Positions 17,529 through 26,511 of a DNA stretch of 64,000 nucleotides are shown here, one piece after another. Below the pieces are notes generated by a model. The model was not told the DNA's origin. It saw only the letters and a list, made by a program, of their open reading frames with translations, and did not search any database. How positions within the stretch are numbered: position 1 is the first letter of the stretch; each line of letters starts with the position of its first letter. Location of the stretch: contig WGNJ01000013.1 of NCBI GenBank assembly GCA_016124635.1, forward strand, positions 1 to 64,000. Reading direction: 5' to 3'. The position numbers and the translations under genes are program-made. The stretch comes from Alphaproteobacteria bacterium. Its GTDB lineage: Bacteria; Pseudomonadota; Alphaproteobacteria; Micropepsales; Micropepsaceae.

Positions 17529-18014
17529 ATGAGCATGAACGCCGATCTTGTCGCGCTTGGCGAAGCGGATGTGCGGGCGCTTCGCGCCGATCCGGAGCAG
17601 ATAGCGCAATGGATGCATGCGGTGGGGACGCCTGGCTCCCTGAGCTTGCAGAAGATGTGGCATGCACTCCATTACTTGCTCACAGGTACAGCGTGGAACA
17701 ATCAAGGACCGTTGGGACAGGCGTTGCTCGGCGGAGAGGACATCGGGCCTGATATCGGATACGGCCCAGCGCGAATTCTGATCGCTTCTCAAGTCAAAGA
17801 AACATCCCGCGCACTACTGGCGCTTTCCGCTGCCGACATCAGGCAAAGATTCGCACCGGAAGTGATGGAAGCCGAGGATATTTACCCCTCACGAATTTGG
17901 GTCAGGGAGAAAGACACGATACTTGATGAACTCGTACCATTGTTCGAAGAGCTCGTGGAATTCTACGAAAGCGCTGCCACAAAAGACCAATCAATATTGC
18001 TCTTCATGACCTAG
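17529..18014 (+). CDS. DUF1877 (YfbM-like) protein
   Basis: A 161-aa protein of the DUF1877 family, typified by E. coli YfbM, whose function is unknown. The family pattern is visible: [23 protein letters not shown], and the acidic C-terminal [16 protein letters not shown]. The start is well supported by AGGAG about 8 nt before the ATG. The gene is noticeably AT-richer than purD and the kinase genes around it and overlaps the convergent purD stop by 4 nt, so it may be a recent insertion. Confidence 0.85.
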   Translation: MSMNADLVALGEADVRALRADPEQIAQWMHAVGTPGSLSLQKMWHALHYLLTGTAWNNQGPLGQALLGGEDIGPDIGYGPARILIASQVKETSRALLALSAADIRQRFAPEVMEAEDIYPSRIWVREKDTILDELVPLFEELVEFYESAATKDQSILLFMT

Positions 18015-19294
18015 TGCTTGTGCTCTTTCGCCACGGCGCGCCAGCCGATATCGCGGCGGCAGAAACCGCCGGGCCAGTCGATCTCGTCGACCGCGCGGTA
18101 TGCGCGCGCCTGCGCGTCGGCCACCGTACGTCCGATTGCGGTAACGTTCAGGACGCGCCCGCCATTTGCGATCAGAGCGCCGTCTTGGCGCCGCGCCGTA
18201 CCCGCATGGAACACTTGCACGCCGTCGAGCTGTGCCGCCTTGTCGAGCCGCTTGATCTCCGTTCCCTTTTCGGGCTTCTCAGGATAGCCCCGCGCGGCCA
18301 TCACGACTGTCAGCGCCGTGTGTTCGTGCCAGCGCGCGTCGACCGTCTTCAGCGCGCCGTCGGCGGCGGCCAGCAGCAACGGCACGATGTCCGACTTCAG
18401 CCTAACCATCAGCACCTGAGTCTCCGGATCGCCGAAGCGCGCATTGTATTCGATCAGCTTCGGCCCGTCCTTGGTCAGCATCAGTCCGGCGAACAGCGCG
18501 CCCTTGAACGGTCGCCCGCGCTTTGCCATGCCGCGGATCGTCGGTCGCACAATCTGATCGAGCACTTGATTCTCGAGATACGGCGTCAACGCGGCCGCGG
18601 GAGAATAGGCGCCCATGCCGCCGGTGTTCGGTCCCATATCGCCGTCGCCGACACGCTTGTGATCTTGCGCGCTGCCAAACGGCAAAACGGTCTCACCATC
18701 GCTCAAGACGAAATAGCTGACCTCTTCGCCTTCGAGAAACTCCTCGATGACCACTTCATGCCCGCCTTTGCCGAAGGAGCCGGCGAACATACCGTCGATG
18801 GCGGCGGACGCTTCCGCGCGGGTCGCGGCGATCACCACGCCTTTGCCGAGCGCAAGTCCGTCGGCTTTGACCACCACCGGCAACGGGTGATCGGCGGCGT
18901 AGGCTTTCGCATCGTCCGCGTTGCGGAAGCGGCGATAGCGTCCCGTCGGGATGTTTTCGTCGGCGCAAAAGTCCTTGGTGAAGCCCTTCGACCATTCGAG
19001 CTCAGACGCCGCCTTGCTCGGTCCGAAGGCCTTGATGCCGGCTTCGGCGAAGCGATCCGCCAAGCCGCCGGCGATTGGGTCGTCGGGCCCGATGACGACG
19101 AAGTCGATCGCCTTCTCTTGGGCAAATGCGATCAGGCGATTGAAATCCATCGCGGTGATGGGAACACATTCGGCGACGTCCGCTATGCCGGCATTGCCAG
19201 GCGCGCAATAAAGCTTATCTGTCAACGGCGACGCCGCGATCGCCCAGCACAGGGCGTGCTCGCGCCCGCCGCCGCCGATAACCAGGATTTTCAT
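18011..19294 (-). CDS. purD: Phosphoribosylamine-glycine ligase PurD
   Basis: Catalyses ATP-dependent joining of glycine to 5-phosphoribosylamine, step 2 of purine synthesis. The 427-aa length is normal. It starts [18 protein letters not shown], has the ATP-grasp segment [17 protein letters not shown], the [12 protein letters not shown] loop and [15 protein letters not shown] near the metal-binding site. It is transcribed divergently from xseA across 65 bp, which must hold both promoters. I see no PurR box or riboswitch there. Confidence 0.97.
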   Translation of the reverse strand: MKILVIGGGGREHALCWAIAASPLTDKLYCAPGNAGIADVAECVPITAMDFNRLIAFAQEKAIDFVVIGPDDPIAGGLADRFAEAGIKAFGPSKAASELEWSKGFTKDFCADENIPTGRYRRFRNADDAKAYAADHPLPVVVKADGLALGKGVVIAATRAEASAAIDGMFAGSFGKGGHEVVIEEFLEGEEVSYFVLSDGETVLPFGSAQDHKRVGDGDMGPNTGGMGAYSPAAALTPYLENQVLDQIVRPTIRGMAKRGRPFKGALFAGLMLTKDGPKLIEYNARFGDPETQVLMVRLKSDIVPLLLAAADGALKTVDARWHEHTALTVVMAARGYPEKPEKGTEIKRLDKAAQLDGVQVFHAGTARRQDGALIANGGRVLNVTAIGRTVADAQARAYRAVDEIDWPGGFCRRDIGWRAVAKEHKH

Positions 19295-19359
19295 CGGGTG
19301 TGGACGCTCCGAAGGAGTGGCTGACTTTCAGGTGTTGGGCCTTGTAACATGCGTATCCC

Positions 19360-20805
19360 ATGAGTGAAACGGATTCGGTTTCCCTGTTTTCGGGCGGCGA
19401 ACCACGCCAGGCCAACGTCGTTGAATTCAGCGTCAGCGAGATCTCCAACGCCATCAAGCGGATGGTGGAGGACGGTTTCGCTTACGTGCGCGTGCGCGGC
19501 GAGCTCTCCGGCGTCAAACGTCACTCAAGCGGCCATATCTATCTCGATCTGAAAGACGATAAGGCGTCGCTTGCGGGCGTCATCTGGAGCCGCACGGCGC
19601 GCGCGCTCCGCGTCCAGCCTGAGAACGGGATCGAGGTTATCGCCACCGGCCGCATTACGACCTATCCGGGACAGTCCAAATATCAGATCGTCATCGATCA
19701 GCTGCAGCTCGCGGGCCTCGGCGCGCTGATGCAGCAGCTCGAACTGCGCCGCAAAGCGTTCGCGGCCGAAGGCCTGTTCGACGAAGCGCACAAGAAGCCG
19801 CTTCCGTTTCTGCCCGAAGTGATCGGGGTCATCACCTCGCCGACCGGCGCCGTCATTCGCGACATTCTCCATCGCCTCGGCGATCGCTTCCCGCGCCGCG
19901 TCCTTGTCTGGCCGGTTGCCGTGCAGGGTGAAAAATCTGCGGCAGAAGTCGCGGCCGCGATCGAAGGCTTCAACGCGCTGCCTGCCGAAGGTCAAATTCG
20001 CCGCCCCGACGTGTTGATCGTCGCGCGCGGCGGCGGCTCGATCGAAGACCTGTGGTCCTTCAACGAAGAGATCGTCGTGCGCGCGGCCTTTGCGAGCACC
20101 ATCCCGTTGATCTCCGCCGTCGGTCACGAAACGGACACGACGCTCATCGATCACGTTTCGGATCGCCGCGCACCAACGCCGACCGCAGCGGCGGAGATGG
20201 CCGTGCCCGTGCGCGCCGATCTCATGCGTCACGTTCAGCGCGACGGCGACCGCCTGGAGGCGGCGCGCGAGCGGCTCTTCCAATTGGCGCGCCAGCGCTT
20301 CACCGATCTGGCGCGCGCTCTACCGCGCCGCGACGCGATCCTCGCCATTCCTCGTCAGCGCTTCGATCTCGCCGCGTCGAAACTCGCGAGCGCATTGGTG
20401 ATCATGGTGCAACGCCAGCACACGCGCTTCGAGCGCGCGGCTGCAGCACTGACGGTGACGCCACTGCAACAAGCGGCAAGACGCCACCAGGAGCGCGTTC
20501 GCGAAGTATCGGATCGCATGGGCCTGGCGGTGCGTCGCCACCTTGGCGATCTCACCCAAACTCTGAGCGCTCAGGGCAAACTCCTTGAGACGCTGAGCTA
20601 CAAGACGACCTTGTCACGCGGCTACGCGTTTGTCGCCGGCTTGAAGGATCGCCTGATCCGCCGGGCCGCCGATATCACCCCAGGCGAGCATCTGACGTTA
20701 ACATTCGCCGACGGAAATGCGTCCGTGACGGCGGATGGAGACGCACCGGACACCAAGAAACCGCGCTCCAAGGGTAAACCGGTGGGACAAGGCGATCTCT
20801 TCTAA
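19360..20805 (+). CDS. xseA: Exodeoxyribonuclease VII large subunit XseA
   Basis: Large subunit of the ATP-independent single-strand exonuclease VII. The 481-aa protein has an N-terminal OB-fold (about 20-115: VRVRGELSGVKRHSSGHIYLD...) and the catalytic domain with LPFLPEVIGVITSPTGAVIRD, VARGGGSIEDLWSFNEE and SAVGHETDTTLIDHVSD. A long Arg-rich coiled-coil region (about 280-400) follows, with a C-terminal LSRGYAFV...DGNASV segment. The small subunit xseB is not in the window. DUF2093 follows immediately, as is common in Hyphomicrobiales. Confidence 0.97.
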   Translation: MSETDSVSLFSGGEPRQANVVEFSVSEISNAIKRMVEDGFAYVRVRGELSGVKRHSSGHIYLDLKDDKASLAGVIWSRTARALRVQPENGIEVIATGRITTYPGQSKYQIVIDQLQLAGLGALMQQLELRRKAFAAEGLFDEAHKKPLPFLPEVIGVITSPTGAVIRDILHRLGDRFPRRVLVWPVAVQGEKSAAEVAAAIEGFNALPAEGQIRRPDVLIVARGGGSIEDLWSFNEEIVVRAAFASTIPLISAVGHETDTTLIDHVSDRRAPTPTAAAEMAVPVRADLMRHVQRDGDRLEAARERLFQLARQRFTDLARALPRRDAILAIPRQRFDLAASKLASALVIMVQRQHTRFERAAAALTVTPLQQAARRHQERVREVSDRMGLAVRRHLGDLTQTLSAQGKLLETLSYKTTLSRGYAFVAGLKDRLIRRAADITPGEHLTLTFADGNASVTADGDAPDTKKPRSKGKPVGQGDLF

Positions 20806-20857
20806 CTGGAGCATCTGGGCGCTATCTTCGCCGGCAAATCGAAGTGGGAATGGTTCA

Positions 20858-21079
20858 ATGAATATGATGGAACGCGGCGCGCACGGTCTTGCGGTGCTGC
20901 GCTATCTCGACGGTGAATATCAAGTGGTGACGCCGGGCGTTTTCGTGATTTGCGCCGTCACCGGTAAGCGCATTCCGCTCGAGGATCTGCGCTATTGGAA
21001 CGTCGACCTGCAGGAAGCCTATGTGGACGCCACCGCCGCGCACCAGCGCTATGTCGAATTGACGGAGTCCAAACGCTAG
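20858..21079 (+). CDS. DUF2093 small protein
   Basis: A 73-aa protein: FVICAVTGKRIPLEDLRYWNVDLQEAY is the core of DUF2093, a small family confined to alphaproteobacteria and found next to xseA or lpxK. Function unknown; the strand-rich first half and the Cys-Val-Thr-Gly-Lys motif suggest a compact fold. The ATG at 20858 was chosen over upstream in-frame starts that would run into xseA. It is probably co-transcribed with xseA and the M23 peptidase. Confidence 0.88.
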   Translation: MNMMERGAHGLAVLRYLDGEYQVVTPGVFVICAVTGKRIPLEDLRYWNVDLQEAYVDATAAHQRYVELTESKR

Positions 21080-21089
21080 GGAGTAAGGG

Positions 21090-21923
21090 ATGCAGAGGAT
21101 CGGCCGACGCGACGTTCTTCTCGGCGGCATGAGCCTGGCGGTATTGGTTGCGTCCGGCGGTTCGGCGCGCGCCGAAGCGGACCTGCGCGGCGATCTTGTT
21201 CAAGGGTCGCTGATCCGCGGCCGCACCGCGCCGGGCTCGAAGGTCACGATCGACGGCAAGTTGCTCAGCCTCTCGTCGAAAGGCGATTTTGCCTTCGGCT
21301 TCGCCTATGATCGCACCAAGCCGGCGAAGCTGCGCATCAAGACGCCCGACGGCCAAACGGAATCCAAAACGCTCGAGATCGCCAAGCGCGAGTACAAGAT
21401 TCAGCGCCTCAACGGTCTGCCGAGCGGCATGGTCGAACCGCCCGCGTCCGTCCTGAGACGCATCGCGCACGACAATCATTTGATCGGCGCCGCCCGGGCG
21501 CGCGACACGGATGAGGATTGGTTCGCCGACGATTTCGCCTGGCCGGTCAAGGGCCCGATCACGGGCGTCTACGGCAGCCAGCGCATCCTGAACGGTGTGC
21601 CCAAGCGCCCGCATTTCGGTGTCGACATTGCCGCGGGCGAGGGCAAGCCCATTCACGCACCCTTAGGCTCGATCGTGTCGATGTCCGAGAAGGATATGTA
21701 CTACTCCGGCGGCACCGTCATCCTCGATCACGGCCATGGTGTCTCGACGTGCTATCTGCATATGTCGCGCGTCGATGTGAAGGTCGGAGATCGCCTGGCC
21801 AAAGGCGATCCGGTGGGCTTGATCGGTCACACCGGCCGCGCCACCGGCCCGCATCTGTGCTGGCGCCTCAACTGGTTTCAAGAGCGTCTCGACGCGGCGC
21901 TCGTCGTTCCACCGATGGCCTGA
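21090..21923 (+). CDS. Exported M23-family (LytM-type) peptidase with Cys in the zinc site
   Basis: A 277-aa periplasmic cell-wall peptidase or regulator. The N-terminus has a twin-arginine-like signal (RRDVLLGG, hydrophobic stretch, cleavage near residue 29). The LytM domain (about 150-265) shows H175-F-G-V-D179, H224 in CYLHMS, and H255 in GPHLCW. The usual HxH motif is H-L-C here, so the second zinc ligand would be C257. Cys can bind zinc, so activity is possible but not assured. Good Shine-Dalgarno sequence (AGGGAG). It lies 10 bp after DUF2093. Confidence 0.9.
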   Translation: MQRIGRRDVLLGGMSLAVLVASGGSARAEADLRGDLVQGSLIRGRTAPGSKVTIDGKLLSLSSKGDFAFGFAYDRTKPAKLRIKTPDGQTESKTLEIAKREYKIQRLNGLPSGMVEPPASVLRRIAHDNHLIGAARARDTDEDWFADDFAWPVKGPITGVYGSQRILNGVPKRPHFGVDIAAGEGKPIHAPLGSIVSMSEKDMYYSGGTVILDHGHGVSTCYLHMSRVDVKVGDRLAKGDPVGLIGHTGRATGPHLCWRLNWFQERLDAALVVPPMA

Positions 21924-22035
21924 GCGGTCTTCGCGATTACCCTTCCTCGCAGCAAGGAACTTTACGAAAGCGTAAGACGAACGGCCGATGCGGCCGCGCT
22001 AGCTTGCAGTTCCAATCGTTCGGAAGGATCTGCAA

Positions 22036-22554
22036 GTGTGGCGTCGGCCTTGGCCTCTCGTACTTCTGACTTCAGTTCTCCTCCAGGGTTGTCAGACGCT
22101 CGGCCTCGAGAGTGATCACGAGGGCGGCGGGCATCGATACGCATCTCAGGGGTCGAACGCGGATTGCCAGCGCCTCGCACCATACGTCGTCAACAGCGAC
22201 GGCAGCCTCTCACGATCCGATCTGACCGCCGGTCTCAAGGTTGAGTACAAGAAGTGGGACACCAACGGCGACGGAGAGCTGAGCCCCGCCGAAGCCGAGC
22301 CGCTCAACGATCATCTGCGCGCGTTGAATGTGAACGCCTCGCCCGTCCTCGATTGGAACGGCGACGGCAAGATCACCTTCGAGGAGTTCGCCAGCGGCTG
22401 GGGAACGATGTTTGACCTTTGCGCCGACGACGGCGGCGATGTCGTGACAAAGGCCGATCTACAACGCAGCCCCGTCGCCCCGCCGCCCAAGAAAACCGAC
22501 GACGACAAACCTCCCGAAGGCGCCAGCACGCCCAATCCCGGGGGCGGGTACTAG
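22036..22554 (+). CDS. EF-hand lipoprotein
   Basis: A 172-aa secreted lipoprotein. The signal peptide ends in the lipobox LLQGC (Cys19). Two EF-hand calcium loops follow, DTNGDGELSPAE (about 75) and DWNGDGKITFEE (about 106), with acidic residues in all coordinating positions. A third, degenerate loop near DDGGDVVTKADL and a Pro/Lys/Asp-rich C-terminal tail follow. The GTG start is supported by GGAAGGA 9 nt upstream. It probably senses or buffers periplasmic calcium; the partner is unknown. Confidence 0.85.
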   Translation: MWRRPWPLVLLTSVLLQGCQTLGLESDHEGGGHRYASQGSNADCQRLAPYVVNSDGSLSRSDLTAGLKVEYKKWDTNGDGELSPAEAEPLNDHLRALNVNASPVLDWNGDGKITFEEFASGWGTMFDLCADDGGDVVTKADLQRSPVAPPPKKTDDDKPPEGASTPNPGGGY

Positions 22555-22567
22555 CTTCTGCCTGTGT

Positions 22568-23509
22568 CTAGTTCTTCGGCCAGCGATTGTGCAGCCAGAG
22601 CCAATTCCAAGGCTCGCGGCGAATGTGAGCTTCGAGCGTCTGATTGAGCTTGAGCGTCAGATCGTAAACGTCCTTGACGTGATTGCCCGTCGGCTGCGGC
22701 TCGAAGATCTCATCGACGCTGACACGGAAGCGGCAATCCGCAAGGCGCGTGCACCAGCCGAAAATGATCGGTGCGCCGTGGCGCAATGAAAGGTGTGCGG
22801 CCGCCGGCGCGGTCATTGCGTCACGTCCGAAGAACGGCACGGCGATGCCGTCGTTCAGCTTCTGATCGATCAGCATCGCCAAAAGCCGGCCTTGTTTCAG
22901 CGTCTTCAAGATCATGCGTGCCCCGTCGGCGCCTTTGGCGGCGACGATCGGCAGCCGCGACTGGCGCCGCGCCGAGATCCAGCGATCGACGTACGGGTTG
23001 TTCGGCGCGCGATAGACGAGGGTGCCCTTGAGCCCATAGTCGGCGATGACACCGGGCATCGTTTCCCAATTGCCGCAATGACCCGAGACGAAGATCGCAC
23101 CCTTGCCCTTTGCGACTTCGGCTGCCGCGCGCTCGAGCCCGGCGATTTCGATCCGCGCGCCGGGCTTGATGCCCCAAATCTTTTCTAGATGCGGATACTC
23201 GGCAAATGTGCGCCCGAGGTTCTCCCACATGTCCGCGATCGCGCGCTCGCGCGCCGCCTCGTCGAGCTCGGGCAGAGCGCGCGCCATGTTGCGTCGCGCC
23301 CGCCGCGTGACCGGGATCTTCGGCCCGAACGTGCGCGCGATCCAGCCGCCGAATTTCGAGCCGACCTCAAGGCCCAGAATCCAGAACAAACCCATCACCG
23401 CTCGAAACAGCGCGTACTCGACCAAGAAGAGCGCGCGCTGCGCCAAGTTCGGCAGACGCGCCTCGCGGCGCAACGCCGGCGTTCGATTTACGCTTGGGGC
23501 TTCAGACAT
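22568..23509 (-). CDS. Lysophospholipid/lipid A lauroyl (LpxL/HtrB-like) acyltransferase
   Basis: An inner-membrane acyltransferase adding a secondary acyl chain to Kdo-lipid A. The 313-aa protein has an N-terminal membrane helix (ALFRAVMGLFWILGL, about 33-47). The HxxxxE catalytic motif is SGHCGNWE, followed by LVYRAPNNPYVDRWI and a MLIDQKLNDGIAVPFFG segment, typical of LpxL/LpxM. It is the last gene of the lipid A block and overlaps lpxK by 22 bp. Whether it transfers lauroyl or a longer chain cannot be told. Confidence 0.92.
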   Translation of the reverse strand: MSEAPSVNRTPALRREARLPNLAQRALFLVEYALFRAVMGLFWILGLEVGSKFGGWIARTFGPKIPVTRRARRNMARALPELDEAARERAIADMWENLGRTFAEYPHLEKIWGIKPGARIEIAGLERAAAEVAKGKGAIFVSGHCGNWETMPGVIADYGLKGTLVYRAPNNPYVDRWISARRQSRLPIVAAKGADGARMILKTLKQGRLLAMLIDQKLNDGIAVPFFGRDAMTAPAAAHLSLRHGAPIIFGWCTRLADCRFRVSVDEIFEPQPTGNHVKDVYDLTLKLNQTLEAHIRREPWNWLWLHNRWPKN

Positions 23510-24465
23510 TTCGAGATGAGTGTGTCCAGAAGAGGGGCGCTAGCCCTATCGAACTGAACCCGCACGCGCAATGCGCGGATCCTGTCGCGGAAAGCCGGGC
23601 TGATGCGCACCCAGTCCTTTTCGGTCGTAATGAGCTGGGCGTTGGCAGCGGTAGCCGCGTTCAGCAGGTCGATGAGCTCATCGTCCTTGTACGGATGGTG
23701 ATCCGGAAACGGTCTGGCGATGGCGAGCGTTGCGCCGAGATTGGCCAGCGTCGCGAAGAATTTGTCGGGCATTCCGATCCCGGCAAAGGCGGCGACGCGC
23801 TGGTTGCGCACAAGAGCCGCGTCCTCGTCGAGCGGAACGAGCTTGGCGCGGAACACGGGCAGCGGCACCGGCAGGTCGACTTCGCCTTCGCCCATCAGTA
23901 CGACGCCCTGCGCGCGGGCAAGTCCGTCGGCGACGCGCTCGCGCAGCGGTCCCGCAGGGATCACCTCGCCGTTTCCGAAGCCGCGCTCCGCATCGACCAC
24001 GATGAGCGAAAGATCCTTCTGCAATCTCGGGTTCTGAAAGCCGTCATCCATGATGATCGCTTGCACGCGTTTGCTCACCAACAGCCGCGCGCCGGCGGGC
24101 CGGTCGGGCGAGCACACTGTCACCGCGTGCGCCGCGAGCAACAGCGGCTCATCGCTCACCGTCGTTGCGTCGTCGAGTGTGGGATCGACCGCCATCGGCC
24201 CCTTGATGTGGGCGCCGTAAGCGCGCGTGAGAAAACCCGGTTTCATGCCGAGCGCTTCGACGCGCTTGGCGATCGCAATCGCGACAGGTGTCTTCCCCGT
24301 GCCGCCGACCGTTAGATTGCCGATGCAGATAACCGGCACGCTGGCTTTCGAGGGCGTCGCCATCGCACGGCGCATACGTCCGGCGGCGGCGTAAAGCCAG
24401 CCGAGCGGCGAGAGCAATTGGGCTTCCGTATCGCGCGGGCGATACCAAAAATCAGGGGCCCGCAT
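23488..24465 (-). CDS. lpxK: Tetraacyldisaccharide 4'-kinase LpxK
   Basis: Phosphorylates the 4' position of the lipid A precursor at the inner membrane. The 325-aa protein has the membrane-associated N-terminus (APDFWYRP...SPLGWLYAAAGRMR), the P-loop CIGNLTVGGTGKTPVAIA, LTRAYGA, SDEPLLLA and IIMDDGFQNPRL, all LpxK signatures. The start lies 14 bp inside the end of waaA, so the genes are coupled. Confidence 0.97.
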   Translation of the reverse strand: MRAPDFWYRPRDTEAQLLSPLGWLYAAAGRMRRAMATPSKASVPVICIGNLTVGGTGKTPVAIAIAKRVEALGMKPGFLTRAYGAHIKGPMAVDPTLDDATTVSDEPLLLAAHAVTVCSPDRPAGARLLVSKRVQAIIMDDGFQNPRLQKDLSLIVVDAERGFGNGEVIPAGPLRERVADGLARAQGVVLMGEGEVDLPVPLPVFRAKLVPLDEDAALVRNQRVAAFAGIGMPDKFFATLANLGATLAIARPFPDHHPYKDDELIDLLNAATAANAQLITTEKDWVRISPAFRDRIRALRVRVQFDRASAPLLDTLISKCLKPQA

Positions 24466-25750
24466 CGACGCGCAAGCTCAACAGATAAGGCTCGATTGCA
24501 TCCATCGTGCAAATCAGCGGTTCACGTCGGCCCGCGGCGCGCATTGCCGCCGCGCCGCGCGATGCCATCGCCTCCGGATTCGACAGCAGCTTGGCCAGCC
24601 GTGGCGCCAGCTCGTTGTGGGACGGCAGAACCTCGGCGCCGCCGGCATTGATCAGCATGCGATAGATTTCTTTGAAATTGCCGACATGCGGTCCCGACAA
24701 AACTGGAACGCCGATCCGCGCCGGTTCGAGCGGATTTTGCCCGCCATGAGGGATGAAGCTGCCGCCCATCACCGCGACCGGCGCGAGGCGATAGAACACG
24801 CCGAGTTCGCCGAGCGTATCGGCGATATAGATTTCGGTATCCAGCGCCGGCAACTCGCCCTTCGAGCGCCGCCGCACTTTGAAATTGGCCGACAACTTTT
24901 CGGCGATCTCGGCGCCGCGCTGCGGATGCCGCGGCACGATGACGGTCAGCAACAGCGGCAGATCCTTGGCGATGTGGCGATGTACGTTCGCCGCCACCTC
25001 TTCCTCGCCTTGATGGCTCGACGCCATGAGCCAAATCGGCCGGTCCATCGTTGCGAGCCGCAGATCGCCGAGCACGCCCGCGTCGTGCGGCAACGGATCG
25101 CCGACCAGCTTGAGATTGCCGGGCACGAGCACGCGCGACGCACCCAACCGCTTCAGCTTTTGTGCAACGCCTTCGTCCTGTGCGAGACAGAGATCGAACG
25201 TGCCGATCAGCTCGCGCGCCGCGCCGCTCGCCCGTCGCCAGCCGCGGAACGAGCGATCCGACATCCGCGCATTGACCAGGATGATCGGAATGCGCCGCGC
25301 GTAGGTCGCCGTCAGCATGTTAGGCCAAAGCTCGGACTCGACCCAAAGCGCGAGATCCGGGCGCCAATGATCGAGGAACGCCTTGACCGCGCTCGGCGTG
25401 TCGACCGGCACGAATTGGTGAAACGCAAATCCCGGCAAGCGCTCGCCCATCACCCGGCCGGAGGTCACCGTTCCCGTCGTCACCAAAATGGAGACGTCGC
25501 TGCGCACGCGCCCGATTTCACGGATCAGCGGCAGGACGGAGAGCGACTCGCCGACGCTGGCCGCATGAACCCAGATCAACGCGCCGCGCGGGCGCACGCG
25601 CCCCGGTCGGCCGAGGCGCTCCGGCATGCGGTCGGGATCTTCCTTGCCGCGCGCCAAGCGTCGCCGCAGCAGTCGCGTCGCTAGCGGCTCCGCAAAACCC
25701 GTGAGCGCGCGGTAGGCTGCGAGCAGTGTTGATGAGCGCGCGGCCGACAT
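24452..25750 (-). CDS. waaA: 3-deoxy-D-manno-octulosonic acid (Kdo) transferase WaaA
   Basis: GT-B glycosyltransferase that adds Kdo to lipid IVA. The 432-aa protein has an N-terminal membrane-near segment and IWVHAASVGES (with the catalytic Glu), WVESELWPNM, FDLCLAQDEGVAQKLKRLGA, and the C-terminal donor site YRLAPVAVMGGSF followed by HGGQNPLEPA. I chose the ATG at 25750, which overlaps the preceding stop by one base (TGATG), over a GTG one codon earlier. Whether it adds one or two Kdo residues is unknown. Confidence 0.96.
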   Translation of the reverse strand: MSAARSSTLLAAYRALTGFAEPLATRLLRRRLARGKEDPDRMPERLGRPGRVRPRGALIWVHAASVGESLSVLPLIREIGRVRSDVSILVTTGTVTSGRVMGERLPGFAFHQFVPVDTPSAVKAFLDHWRPDLALWVESELWPNMLTATYARRIPIILVNARMSDRSFRGWRRASGAARELIGTFDLCLAQDEGVAQKLKRLGASRVLVPGNLKLVGDPLPHDAGVLGDLRLATMDRPIWLMASSHQGEEEVAANVHRHIAKDLPLLLTVIVPRHPQRGAEIAEKLSANFKVRRRSKGELPALDTEIYIADTLGELGVFYRLAPVAVMGGSFIPHGGQNPLEPARIGVPVLSGPHVGNFKEIYRMLINAGGAEVLPSHNELAPRLAKLLSNPEAMASRGAAAMRAAGRREPLICTMDAIEPYLLSLRVDAGP

Positions 25751-26505
25751 CACGTTGCAGCCGCCTCTGCGGGTACGGCGCGTGGCGGCGCAGGTTCGAC
25801 CTTGTCGACGCCCATCTCCTCATCGGCGGTATTGGCGACGGTGTTCAGCGCGGCTTCGACCTTAAGACGTGCGGTCTCCAGCTCGGCCGGGCTCGCGTCG
25901 CGCGGCACGAAGAGCGGTTCGCCCCAGACGATGACGCCGCGGGTGAACGGCATCGGAATGATGAAGCGATCCCAGGAGCCCAACACCCAACGCCGCTTCG
26001 CGCCGAACGCGCAGGGAATGATCGGCGCGCCGGAAACCTTGGCGACCGTGACGATGCCGTCGCTCGCGCGCATGCGCGGCCCGCGCGGACCGTCCGGCGT
26101 GATGCCGACATATTCGCCCGCCTTCAATGCCTTCAGCATCGTGCGCAGCGCCGCAAGCCCACCTTTGTCTTTGTCGGAGCCCGCCTTCGGTGAAGAGCCG
26201 CGCACCGTACCGTGTCCGAAATAGGCGATCGCATTGGCGATCAGTTCGCCGTCGCGATGCATTGAAATGAGCATGTGGATCTTGGCGCTTCTCGGCCACA
26301 GCGCCGGCAGCACCAGCATGCGCCCGTGCCAGAACGACATGATGAAGGGTTTGCGCTCCGCCCAGAATGCTTGCGCGACGCCTTGATTGCGAACCTCCCA
26401 ATGCCCTGTCGCCCACACGAGCCGGATGTACTGTGCAATCAGCCAGCATCCGGCATCGCGCACCCACTGCGCTCGCCTCAATCTGCGCCAAGCATCCTTC
26501 AACAT
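25750..26505 (-). CDS. DUF374 lysophospholipid acyltransferase-family protein
   Basis: A 251-aa member of DUF374, an acyltransferase-like family that regularly precedes waaA in alphaproteobacteria. It shows FIMSFWHGRMLVLPALW (His-containing motif I), GSSPKAGSDKDKGGLAALRTML and GITPDGPRGPRM (substrate phosphate site). A Pro/Ala/Glu-rich tail of about 30 residues is unstructured. The exact lipid modified is unknown; a role in lipid A assembly is inferred from its position between msbA and waaA. Confidence 0.88.
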   Translation of the reverse strand: MLKDAWRRLRRAQWVRDAGCWLIAQYIRLVWATGHWEVRNQGVAQAFWAERKPFIMSFWHGRMLVLPALWPRSAKIHMLISMHRDGELIANAIAYFGHGTVRGSSPKAGSDKDKGGLAALRTMLKALKAGEYVGITPDGPRGPRMRASDGIVTVAKVSGAPIIPCAFGAKRRWVLGSWDRFIIPMPFTRGVIVWGEPLFVPRDASPAELETARLKVEAALNTVANTADEEMGVDKVEPAPPRAVPAEAAAT

Positions 26506-26511
26506 CGCAGT

